Shown here in pieces: positions 6,949-13,340 of a DNA stretch of 35,661 bases. The DNA is from an uncultured Pelagibacteraceae bacterium (GTDB taxonomy: Bacteria > Pseudomonadota > Alphaproteobacteria > Pelagibacterales > Pelagibacteraceae): positions 1 to 35,661 of the forward strand of contig CACJNV010000014.1 of the NCBI GenBank assembly GCA_902594865.1, written 5' to 3'. How positions within the stretch are numbered: position 1 is the stretch's first letter; each line of letters begins with the position of its first letter. A program made the position numbers and the translations under genes. The notes beneath the pieces were generated by a model. That model saw only the letters and a list, made by a program, of their open reading frames with translations, searched no databases and was not told where the DNA came from.

Positions 6949-7407
6949 TTAGTTTCTTGCTATATTTTTACTATTTAATTTGTCTAACTCGATAACTGTA
7001 GGATTTTGTGCTGAATGCGGATGTTCATTTCCTGCATAAATTTTTAATTTTGTTAATTGTTTTCTACCCAATACTCCACCAGGTAACATTCTTTTAACTG
7101 CCATTTTTAAAGTTTCTCCAGGTTTTTTTTCATGAAGTTTCTCAGGTGTTGTAACTTTAATTCCACCTGGATGACCAGTGTGTCTGTAATATTTTTTATC
7201 TTGAAATTTTTTTCCAGTAAATTTTGCTTGTTCAATATTTTTAACAACAACAAAATCACCATCATCCATATGAGGAGTGTATGTAGTTTTGTTCTTGCCT
7301 CTTATGATATTGGAAACAACAGTTGCTAATCTTCCAACTACCGCATTCTTCGCGTCTATTTCATACCAAGATGAATTTAATTGGTCTTTTTTAGTGAATT
7401 TTGTCAT
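6949..7407 (-). CDS. rplM: 50S ribosomal protein L13
   Basis: Early-assembling large-subunit protein. The 152 residues show the family landmarks WYEIDAKNAVVGRLAT (14-29), the KNKTTYTPHMDDGD segment, YYRHTGHPGG near residue 75, and MLPGGVLGRKQL near residue 108. It is the first gene of the minus-strand run down to the DMT carrier. The start at 7407 gives the normal N-terminus; only about ten bases (CCTCGCACA before ATG) separate it from a plausible promoter, and there is no Shine-Dalgarno sequence, so the mRNA may have a very short leader. Confidence 0.98.
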   Translation of the reverse strand: MTKFTKKDQLNSSWYEIDAKNAVVGRLATVVSNIIRGKNKTTYTPHMDDGDFVVVKNIEQAKFTGKKFQDKKYYRHTGHPGGIKVTTPEKLHEKKPGETLKMAVKRMLPGGVLGRKQLTKLKIYAGNEHPHSAQNPTVIELDKLNSKNIARN

Positions 7408-7417
7408 TGTGCGAGGA

Positions 7418-7445
7418 TTAATACTATTAATAATTACAAAGTCAA
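7418..7445 (-). promoter_or_regulatory. Candidate promoter for rplM-rpsI-argC-hom run
   Basis: On the minus strand TTGACT (plus-strand 7440-7445) is followed after 16 bases by TATTAA (7418-7423), close to the sigma-70 consensus. A start point about seven bases further would leave a leader of only a few bases before the rplM ATG at 7407. Confidence 0.4.
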
Positions 7446-7466
7446 TTTTATATTTAGCTTGAAATA

Positions 7467-7484
7467 TGTAGCTATTATGCTACA
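7467..7484. promoter_or_regulatory. 6-6-6 inverted repeat in the rplM/metY divergent region
   Basis: TGTAGC (7467-7472) and GCTACA (7479-7484) are exact reverse complements around TATTAT. The spacer resembles a -10 element, so this could be an operator overlapping the metY promoter. It could also be a small hairpin; no regulator is implicated by the sequence. Confidence 0.4.
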
Positions 7485-7487
7485 AAT

Positions 7488-7535
7488 TACTTGCCGATTT
7501 GATCCTATTGCGGGCTTATAACTGCTAAAAAGGAA
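7488..7535 (+). ncRNA. SAM-II-type riboswitch aptamer (first of a tandem)
   Basis: The segment carries the SAM-II signature in order: GATTT at 7496-7500, CC at 7504-7505, TATTGC at 7506-7511 and GCTAAAAAGG at 7524-7533. The CC can pair with the final GG and GC (7510-7511) with GC (7524-7525), giving the pseudoknot helix of this class, while P1 is short (GCC 7493-7495 with GGC 7513-7515). The 17-base L1 has the same length as in the characterised SAM-II aptamer as I remember it. It lies upstream of metY, a SAM-II/SAM-V target in this group. P1 is unusually weak, which is the main doubt. Confidence 0.72.
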
Positions 7536-7559
7536 ATTTCATAAAATTAATAAATCGGC

Positions 7560-7615
7560 AGGCATTTGAACTGTATTGTGCGCCTAACATAATGTTGAAG
7601 CACTAAAAAAGGAGT
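7560..7615 (+). ncRNA. SAM-V-type riboswitch covering the metY ribosome binding site
   Basis: An H-type pseudoknot is visible: P1 AGGC (7560-7563) with GCCT (7582-7585), and P2 GTGC (7578-7581) with GCAC (7600-7603), followed by CTAAAAAAGGAG. A small hairpin AACA-TAA-TGTT lies between. The order of conserved parts (GGCATTTGAACTG, TTGTGCGCCTAAC, GAAGCACTAAAA) is that of SAM-V, a class first described in Pelagibacter upstream of metY. The Shine-Dalgarno GGAG (7611-7614) directly follows the A-rich 3' strand, so SAM binding should hide the ribosome site and shut off translation. Confidence 0.85.
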
Positions 7616-7618
7616 AAA

Positions 7619-8947
7619 ATGACTAAAAAAAGAAATAACCCTGAAACTATTGCCATACATGGTGGTGACTATAGGAGTGATCCAGCGACGAACGCCGTAG
7701 CTGTTCCGATTTATAGAACAACATCGTACCAATTTAACAACACAGAGCACGCTGCCAACCTTTTCGCTCTTAAAGAATTTGGTAACATATACACTCGTAT
7801 AATGAACCCTACAAATGATGTCCTGGAAAAAAGAGTTGCCGCTCTTGAAGGAGGTCTGTCATGTGTAACTGTATCTTCAGGTCAAACAGCTTCAACATTT
7901 GCTGTATTAAATGTAGCTCAAGCCGGTGATAATATAGTTAGCTCAACCGATCTTTATGGTGGAACAGTATCTTTATTTACACATACGCTTAGTAAACTTG
8001 GTATAGAGATAAGATATGCAGATCCAAGTAATCCTAAAAACTTTGAGAAGTTAATTGATGATAAAACTCGAGCTTTTTATGGTGAAACTCTACCCAATCC
8101 ATATTTAAGAGTCTTTCCAATAAAGGAAGTTTCTGACATTGGAAGAAAATATAATATACCATTAATCATGGATAACACAGCTGCACCCGTAATATGCAAA
8201 CCGATTGAACATGGAGCTGCAGTAGTAATTCACTCACTTACAAAATATATAGGTGGGCATGGTACTGCAGTTGCAGGAAGTATCGTTGATAGTGGTAACT
8301 TTGATTGGACCGCAGATCCAAAGAGACAACCATTATTTAACGAACCGGATGCAAGTTATGGTGGTGTTATTTGGGGAAAAGCTGTACCGGAATTAACTGG
8401 TGCTAATGTTCCCTTTGCTGTTAGAGCAAGAGTTTGTTTATTGAGAGACTTAGGGTCAGCTCTGGCTCCGGATAATGCTTTTGCAATAATTCAAGGACTT
8501 GAAACTGTTGCTTTAAGAATGAGACAACATTGCGCTAACGCCGAGTATGTAGTTGATTTTCTTAAAAAACATAAAGAAGTTACAAAAGTTATTTATTCTA
8601 CAGAACACGATAAACCAATTGCTGATAGAGCAAAAAAATATCTTAAAGGTGGAAATGGACCAATGATTGGTATCGAACTTAAAGGTGGTATCGAGGCTGG
8701 TAAAAAATTTATCGAGTCTTTAAAAATGTTCTATCACGTTGCTAATATTGGTGATGCTAGAAGTTTAGCAATTCACCCAGCAAGCACAACTCATAGTCAA
8801 TTAAATGAGAAAGAGCTAGCCGCATCAGGTGTTACACAGAGTTATGTAAGACTTTGTATCGGTATTGAACACATAGATGATATAATTGAGGATCTAGATC
8901 AAGCATTGAATAAATCTTCAAAGGGCAATTTAAAAGCTGTAAGCTAA
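7619..8947 (+). CDS. metY: O-acetylhomoserine (thiol)-lyase
   Basis: A PLP enzyme of the Cys/Met metabolism family that makes homocysteine (or methionine, from methanethiol) from an O-acylated homoserine and a thiol or sulfide. The 442 residues match the longer MetY form rather than MetB/MetC. Visible are the YTRIMNPTNDVLEKRVA segment near 58-73, SSGQTA at 86-91, DNTAAP at 185-190 and the PLP lysine K209 in HSLTKYIGGHG. Shine-Dalgarno GGAG lies four bases before the ATG. Its leader holds the tandem SAM riboswitch, so expression should fall when SAM is plentiful. It is transcribed away from rplM and ends 29 bases from the convergent ctaA. Confidence 0.95.
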   Translation: MTKKRNNPETIAIHGGDYRSDPATNAVAVPIYRTTSYQFNNTEHAANLFALKEFGNIYTRIMNPTNDVLEKRVAALEGGLSCVTVSSGQTASTFAVLNVAQAGDNIVSSTDLYGGTVSLFTHTLSKLGIEIRYADPSNPKNFEKLIDDKTRAFYGETLPNPYLRVFPIKEVSDIGRKYNIPLIMDNTAAPVICKPIEHGAAVVIHSLTKYIGGHGTAVAGSIVDSGNFDWTADPKRQPLFNEPDASYGGVIWGKAVPELTGANVPFAVRARVCLLRDLGSALAPDNAFAIIQGLETVALRMRQHCANAEYVVDFLKKHKEVTKVIYSTEHDKPIADRAKKYLKGGNGPMIGIELKGGIEAGKKFIESLKMFYHVANIGDARSLAIHPASTTHSQLNEKELAASGVTQSYVRLCIGIEHIDDIIEDLDQALNKSSKGNLKAVS

Positions 8948-8976
8948 TTTGAGGTTTTAATGTCTACAAATAGAAA

Positions 8977-10002
8977 CTAATAAATAGTTTTTTTATATTT
9001 TACAATATAAAGAAAATATAAAGTTGAAAGTATTATTAAAATAGAATTTATCTGGTGTAGAGATGCATAGAGCATTTTTACTCCAGATAAAATAGTAAGA
9101 ACTCCCAAAAAAATTTGAAAAAGTAAACTAATTCCAACAATAAAAATTGGAATTCTCAAATTCACATTTCTATTTTTTAAAACAAAATAGAGTATAAAAA
9201 AATATATTATGACAATTAAATAACCTAAATTCCTATGAATAAATTGAACAAGTGATTGATCATCAAATACTGTGAGACTAAAAAAATCACTGATCATACT
9301 GTCATCAGGAAAGTATGATGAACCCATTAAAGGCCATGTATTATAAATTTTTCCTGCATCCATACCAGAGACAAATGCTCCAATTATTAATTGTAAAAAC
9401 AATAATAAAAGAAAGAATTTAATTAAGTTTAATTTAATATTAATTTGATTAATTTTTATATTTGTTAGTTTTAAAAACTTCCAGAAAACTAAAGATAAAA
9501 TAATAAAAGCAATAAATAAATGTAGTGACAATCTATAATGACTAACATCAACTCTATCAACTAAACCACTTGAGACCATGTACCATCCTATAAATCCTTG
9601 AAAACACACTAAGAAAAAAATAATTGAATATTCTCTTAAAATCCAAACGCCATTTTTTATTGTAAAATAAATCATTGGCAAAAGAACAGTTAGACCAATT
9701 AATCTACCCAATTGACGATGTGCCCATTCCCACCAAAAAATTATTTTAAATTCATTTAAAGTCATATTGAAATTTTGTTCTTTAAACTCAGGTATTGTTT
9801 TATAAAGATCAAAATATTCTATCCATTTATCACTCGATAAAGGAGGCAATGTACCAACAAAAAGTTCCCAAGTAGTAATGGATAGGCCAGAGTCAGTTAA
9901 TCTGGTTAAGCCCCCTACTAAAATTATAAGCACGATCATTAGTAATAAAGTGATCATCCATATTTTTAATTGAGAATTTAAAGAATAATTCTGACTGTAC
10001 AT
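8977..10002 (-). CDS. ctaA: Heme A synthase (CtaA/Cox15 family)
   Basis: Inner-membrane enzyme that oxidises the C8 methyl of heme O to make heme A for cytochrome c oxidase. The 341 residues fit the alphaproteobacterial (Cox15-like) length and contain about eight hydrophobic helices. Family motifs are VGGLTRLTDSGLSITTWE near residue 28-45, WWEWAHRQLGR near residue 90-100 with the heme-ligand His, VSHYRLSLHL near residue 152, FIHRNLGY near residue 254, and LYASLHQ near residue 310. It stands alone on the minus strand, facing metY, and diverges from the chorismate mutase gene with a 43-base shared promoter region. Confidence 0.94.
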   Translation of the reverse strand: MYSQNYSLNSQLKIWMITLLLMIVLIILVGGLTRLTDSGLSITTWELFVGTLPPLSSDKWIEYFDLYKTIPEFKEQNFNMTLNEFKIIFWWEWAHRQLGRLIGLTVLLPMIYFTIKNGVWILREYSIIFFLVCFQGFIGWYMVSSGLVDRVDVSHYRLSLHLFIAFIILSLVFWKFLKLTNIKINQINIKLNLIKFFLLLLFLQLIIGAFVSGMDAGKIYNTWPLMGSSYFPDDSMISDFFSLTVFDDQSLVQFIHRNLGYLIVIIYFFILYFVLKNRNVNLRIPIFIVGISLLFQIFLGVLTILSGVKMLYASLHQINSILIILSTLYFLYIVKYKKTIY

Positions 10003-10045
10003 GATTAGATAAATATAATAATTATTAATTAAACCAATAAATTAA

Positions 10046-10336
10046 ATGTCGCCTAAAAACAAAAAAAAATTAGAAATAATAAGATCTAAATTAGATAAGT
10101 TAGATAATAAGTTGCTATCTTTGATTAAATTTAGGACAAATCTTGTAAAAGAAGTTTTAAAACTTAAAGAATTTAAAAAAGAAATAGTGGATAAAAAACG
10201 TATAAATTTTATACTTAAAAAAATTCACTCTAAATCCAAGAAACTAAAGATTGATCCTAAAATCACTAATCGTATTTGGAAAAATATGATTTTATCTTAT
10301 ATCGATTACGAAAAAAGAAACTTTAAAAAGAAGTAA
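10046..10336 (+). CDS. Chorismate mutase, AroQ class
   Basis: Converts chorismate to prephenate on the way to phenylalanine and tyrosine. The 96-residue protein has the pattern of the all-helical type II fold: helix 1 IRSKLDKLDNKLLSLIKFRTNLVKEV (seen as IRSKLDKLDNKLL then RTNLVKEV), then KEIVDKKRINFILKKI with the active-site Lys/Arg, and a last helix with IWKNMILSYIDYE. It is monofunctional and unusually lysine-rich. It is the only plus-strand gene here and ends one base before the convergent rpmG stop. Confidence 0.85.
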   Translation: MSPKNKKKLEIIRSKLDKLDNKLLSLIKFRTNLVKEVLKLKEFKKEIVDKKRINFILKKIHSKSKKLKIDPKITNRIWKNMILSYIDYEKRNFKKK

Positions 10337-10528
10337 TTATTTACTATGTGGTGGAAGCTTTTTTTCCACAAACATTTCATGTTTTCTTGTATCTGGGTTG
10401 TATTTTTTTGCTGAAAGTTTTACTTTAGCTTTCTCACCTCCAGCAGGTTTTTTGACATAATAGAAGTAAGGACTGTCTGGTTTCGCCTCAGGTACCATTC
10501 TTACTTTAACGTGTGTTTTTTTCGCCAT
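10337..10528 (-). CDS. rpmG: 50S ribosomal protein L33
   Basis: Small large-subunit protein of 63 residues; the family is usually about 50-56, and the extra residues are at both ends. It begins MAKKTHVKVRMVPEA, has the central FYYVKKPAGGEKAKVKLSAKKYNPDTRKH with the conserved KYNP.RKH segment, and ends KKLPPHSK. The Cys zinc ligands found in some L33 copies are absent. Its start lies inside the end of the MerR gene (23-base overlap) and no Shine-Dalgarno sequence is visible, so coupled translation is likely. Confidence 0.9.
   Translation of the reverse strand: MAKKTHVKVRMVPEAKPDSPYFYYVKKPAGGEKAKVKLSAKKYNPDTRKHEMFVEKKLPPHSK
10351..10369. terminator. Hairpin between the chorismate mutase and rpmG ends
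   Basis: GTGGAA (10351-10356) and TTCCAC (10364-10369) pair across a 7-base loop. The stem lies 15 bases past the chorismate mutase stop, inside the last codons of rpmG. The stem is followed by A+T-rich sequence but not a clean T-run, so a terminator role for the plus-strand gene is tentative. Confidence 0.25.
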
Positions 10529-10889
10529 TTTTTAATTCTTTTAATTTATCAGAAATTTTTTTTAACTTAATTTTTAAATTTTCAGTTCTTATAGATTTAT
10601 CTGCAATTTCGTCAAGCTTTAAAGAATCTTCATTATTTAATATTTTTTTAACACCATTTATTGTCATACCCTGATCTTTAAGTAAAAATTTAACTTTTTT
10701 TAGAAGATTTATTGTCTTCTCATCATAATACCTTCTATTGGAATTTAATATTTTTGGTTTAATTTGTTTAAATTGAGTCTCCCAAAATCTAATAACATGT
10801 GTCGGTAAAGCTCCTTTGTCATTTGATTTAAGATTTAATATTTTAGCTACTTCACCAATAGTTTTATAAGCACTATCTAATTTATTCAT
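10506..10889 (-). CDS. MerR-family transcriptional regulator
   Basis: A 127-residue regulator with an N-terminal winged helix-turn-helix: YKTIGEVAKILNLKSNDKGALP at about 8-29, then HVIRFWETQFKQIKP and the NRRYY wing, with GMTINGVKKIL at about 75-85. The C-terminal 40 residues are a lysine-rich likely coiled coil used for dimerisation; no metal-binding Cys are present. It belongs to the uncharacterised MerR gene that follows ihfA in many alphaproteobacteria. It overlaps ihfA by eight bases upstream and rpmG by 23 downstream. Its target and effector are unknown. Confidence 0.9.
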   Translation of the reverse strand: MNKLDSAYKTIGEVAKILNLKSNDKGALPTHVIRFWETQFKQIKPKILNSNRRYYDEKTINLLKKVKFLLKDQGMTINGVKKILNNEDSLKLDEIADKSIRTENLKIKLKKISDKLKELKNGEKNTR

Positions 10890-11181
10890 TATCCTTCAAA
10901 TTAATAAATTCTTTAAATTCTTTTGATGGTTTAAACAAAACAACATCTCTACTTGAAATTACTTTTGCTTCTTTTGTCTTTGGATTTCTTCCAATCCTTG
11001 ATTTTTTTTGTCTTATAGAAAAAGTGCCAAATTTAGATAGTTTTAATTTTTTTTCCTCTTTAATATTGGATACAATAGTTGATAAAAAATCTTCAATTAA
11101 ATTTTCAGATATTTGTTTTGAGAAACCAAGCTGCATATAAACCAAATTAACTAAGTCTTTTTTAGTTAAATTAATTCTCAT
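10882..11181 (-). CDS. ihfA: Integration host factor subunit alpha
   Basis: A 99-residue HU/IHF-family protein, half of the heterodimer that bends DNA sharply in recombination and transcription. Seen are NLTKKDLVNLVYMQLGFSK at the N-terminus, KLKLSKFGTFSIRQKKSRIGRNPKT with the DNA-inserting arm (GRNPKT at about 64-69), and VVLFKPSKEFKEFIN at the end. The alpha assignment rests on its place between plsX and the MerR gene and on the FGTF..R...R.GRNPKT pattern. It starts one base after plsX ends. Confidence 0.93.
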   Translation of the reverse strand: MRINLTKKDLVNLVYMQLGFSKQISENLIEDFLSTIVSNIKEEKKLKLSKFGTFSIRQKKSRIGRNPKTKEAKVISSRDVVLFKPSKEFKEFINLKDNE

Positions 11182-11182
11182 A

Positions 11183-12184
11183 TTAAATATTTTGCTTAAT
11201 CTTTTCTATCAAATTACCTTTTACAATTCTATGGCAAACATCTAAAGAGTTTGAAAAGCCTATATAATCAGTTCCTCCATGACTTTTAACAACTGGAGAG
11301 TCTAAACCAATAAATATAGCTCCATTGTACAATCTAGGATCTAGTCTTTTCTTAAATTTTTTTAAGTTTGAGATATTTAGCAAAGATGCAATTTTACCCA
11401 TTAATGTGCCAGTCATAGCATTTTTTAATTCACTTGTTATAAAATTCGCAGTACCTTCTGCGGTTTTTAATGCGACGTTTCCAGTGAAACCATCTGAAAC
11501 AATTACATTTACATCTCCGTCCATAAGATGGTTACCCTCAATATATCCAGCAAAATTATAATTATCTGATTTTTTTTCATTTAATAATTGATAAGTTTCT
11601 TTGATAGTTTCATTTCCTTTTAATTCCTCTGAACCAATATTTAATAAAGCAACATTAGGTTTATCATTAGGATAAAGTGAAGTGTACAATGAGGCTCCCA
11701 TTATTGAAAAGTCTAATAGATTTTTTGAGCTACACTCAATATTTGCACCCAAATCTAATACAACACTCATTCCTTTTTTGTTTGGCCATAATGCAGACAA
11801 AGCAGGTTTGTCTATATTTTCAATCATTTTTAAATTTAATTTTGAAACAACCAATAATGCACCTGTATTACCAGCCGATATTACTATATCTGCTTCCTTA
11901 TCTTTAACACTTTGAATAGCAAGCCACATGCTTGTATCCTTACCTCTCTTTGCTCCCTCTAAAGGACTGTCAGTACTTTCGATTTTTTTTTCTGTGTGAA
12001 TTATTTCAAAAAAATCACTTGAAATTTTTCCATTGATCAATTGATCTATCTGATTTTTATCTCCAAATATTTTAAAAAAAATATTTTGATTTGAAGAATG
12101 ATTTAAAATAATACCGTCTATTATTTTTTTTGGAGAGCCATCACCACCCATTGCATCAACTGCAATTTTAATCAAATCTGACAT
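11183..12184 (-). CDS. plsX: Phosphate acyltransferase
   Basis: Makes acyl phosphate from acyl-ACP for the first step of phospholipid synthesis (PlsX/PlsY route). The 333-residue length is normal. The start IAVDAMGGDGSPKKI is diagnostic; ADIVISAGNTGALL near residue 95-108, LDLGANIECSSKNLLDF near residue 145, and VIVSDGFTGNVALKTAEG near residue 230 follow. In most relatives fabH lies directly downstream, but here ihfA follows after one base. rpmF lies 19 bases upstream, the common rpmF-plsX pairing. Confidence 0.96.
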   Translation of the reverse strand: MSDLIKIAVDAMGGDGSPKKIIDGIILNHSSNQNIFFKIFGDKNQIDQLINGKISSDFFEIIHTEKKIESTDSPLEGAKRGKDTSMWLAIQSVKDKEADIVISAGNTGALLVVSKLNLKMIENIDKPALSALWPNKKGMSVVLDLGANIECSSKNLLDFSIMGASLYTSLYPNDKPNVALLNIGSEELKGNETIKETYQLLNEKKSDNYNFAGYIEGNHLMDGDVNVIVSDGFTGNVALKTAEGTANFITSELKNAMTGTLMGKIASLLNISNLKKFKKRLDPRLYNGAIFIGLDSPVVKSHGGTDYIGFSNSLDVCHRIVKGNLIEKIKQNI

Positions 12185-12203
12185 TATTATTGAATATTAT
12201 ATA

Positions 12204-12386
12204 CTATTCTTTTGGGTCTAAAACTTGTCTTCCCTTATACATGCCAGTTTTAATGTCTAAATGATGAGATAGCCTATATTCACCTGATTTTTTATCCTCA
12301 ACTATATTTTTAGTTGAAAATTTCATAGTTTGAGCTCTTCTCATTCCAGTTCTTGATGGAGTTTGTTTACGTTTTGGTACTGCCAT
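12204..12386 (-). CDS. rpmF: 50S ribosomal protein L32
   Basis: A 60-residue protein with the unmistakable start [19 protein letters not shown] and the [18 protein letters not shown] second half. The zinc-binding Cys of some L32 copies are absent. It starts two bases after the bc1 chaperone gene. The yceD (DUF177) gene that often precedes rpmF is not here. Confidence 0.97.
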   Translation of the reverse strand: MAVPKRKQTPSRTGMRRAQTMKFSTKNIVEDKKSGEYRLSHHLDIKTGMYKGRQVLDPKE

Positions 12387-12388
12387 AA

Positions 12389-12856
12389 TTATGGGTTAAT
12401 TACACTTTTTAAATAATAATTCAAATTTTTTTTTGATAATTTTGCATTAAATTCATTAAAATAATCAAGTAATTCCTCTCTATTATCAAAATCACTTAAA
12501 AATAACGAAATTTTCTCCAATTTTTCAGTTTTTGATAATTTATCCCAAAAATGAATCTCGGATAACATTGAATGAAATAAGTTTATATAGTCCTTCATTT
12601 TTTTATTGATAGACTGATCTCCATAACCAATTTCTCTAATACTAAGTTCCAATTGTCTGAAACTAAAATCATAAATATCTTGCAAAATTTTCTTATTATC
12701 CTCATTTTTAAAATTTTTTAAAAAAAAGGAAAAATGAAGTAAAAAAAGAATTAATCGATCAGAAAAATTATCTTTTCTATTAAGATTTTTATAAAGATCT
12801 TTATTTCTAGTGTAATTAATTAAATTGTTATAAATATATAGGTATTTATTATTCAT
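12389..12856 (-). CDS. Ubiquinol-cytochrome c chaperone family protein
   Basis: A 155-residue all-helical protein matching the bacterial relatives of mitochondrial Cbp3 (Ubiq_cyt_C_chap), an assembly factor of the cytochrome bc1 complex. The diagnostic stretch is [35 protein letters not shown] near residues 68-102, seen here as [15 protein letters not shown] followed by [10 protein letters not shown]; the upstream [13 protein letters not shown] helix also fits. It is divergent from bamE, an arrangement also found in other alphaproteobacteria, and their start codons overlap. It contains many Asn, Lys and Ile residues like its neighbours, with no sign of transfer. Confidence 0.85.
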   Translation of the reverse strand: MNNKYLYIYNNLINYTRNKDLYKNLNRKDNFSDRLILFLLHFSFFLKNFKNEDNKKILQDIYDFSFRQLELSIREIGYGDQSINKKMKDYINLFHSMLSEIHFWDKLSKTEKLEKISLFLSDFDNREELLDYFNEFNAKLSKKNLNYYLKSVINP

Positions 12857-13340
12857 GTTAAAAATATTATATATAATTTTATTTTCAATAATAGTTTCAA
12901 ATTGCTCGTTAAGGCCTGTGGTAAAACATCATGGTGTCCCCTTTTTAGATAAAAAACAGACAAAATTAATTGTCAATAAAAGCAATATAAATGATATAAA
13001 AAACATATTAGGAAATCCATCAACAAAAAGTAAATTCGATAATGATATATGGATTTATATTGAAAGAAAACAAAGTCAGTCAGAATTAAAAAACCTTGGA
13101 AAAATGAAAATTTATAAAAATGATGTTTTGGTTTTAGAAATAAACAATAATGGAATTCTAAAGAAAAAAAAACTTTATAATATGGAAGACATGGAAAATA
13201 TTAAAATTGTTAAAGAAACAACAGAAGAAGGATTTAGAAAGAATTCATTTATTTATAGTTTTATGTCTAGTATGAGACAAAAAGTAAATGACCCTCTTGG
13301 ACAGAGGGCCAAAAAACGTAAAGAGATTAGCCAGCGATAA
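12855..13340 (+). CDS. bamE: BamE-like outer-membrane assembly lipoprotein
   Basis: Lipoprotein of the SmpA/OmlA/BamE family, an accessory part of the machine that folds beta-barrel proteins into the outer membrane. The 161 residues begin with a short signal and lipobox-like IVSNC (Cys at 17). After it come [32 protein letters not shown], the BamE motif in which a Gly-x-Pro loop is followed by a W-Y strand. The C-terminal extension of about 60 basic residues after the domain is longer than in E. coli and common in alphaproteobacteria. Its last 14 bases overlap the convergent hppA gene. Confidence 0.88.
   Translation: MLKILYIILFSIIVSNCSLRPVVKHHGVPFLDKKQTKLIVNKSNINDIKNILGNPSTKSKFDNDIWIYIERKQSQSELKNLGKMKIYKNDVLVLEINNNGILKKKKLYNMEDMENIKIVKETTEEGFRKNSFIYSFMSSMRQKVNDPLGQRAKKRKEISQR
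13290..13310 (-). terminator. G+C-rich hairpin downstream of hppA, inside bamE
   Basis: CCCTCT (13292-13297) pairs with AGAGGG (13303-13308) across five bases. On the minus strand two more pairs (one G-U) extend the stem to eight, while the plus strand cannot extend, so it favours hppA transcripts. It starts 17 bases past the hppA stop and is followed on that strand by TCATTTACTTTTTG. It encodes the PLGQR part of bamE. Confidence 0.42.

Noticed and set aside
7132-7462. Plus-strand ORFs opposite rplM
   Set aside because: Antisense shadows of a ribosomal protein gene with no recognisable protein features.
7547-7750. Minus-strand 67-codon ORF across the metY leader
   Set aside because: It runs through the SAM-V pseudoknot and the metY start, and its Arg/Cys-rich sequence looks unlike neighbouring proteins; the RNA explanation fits better.
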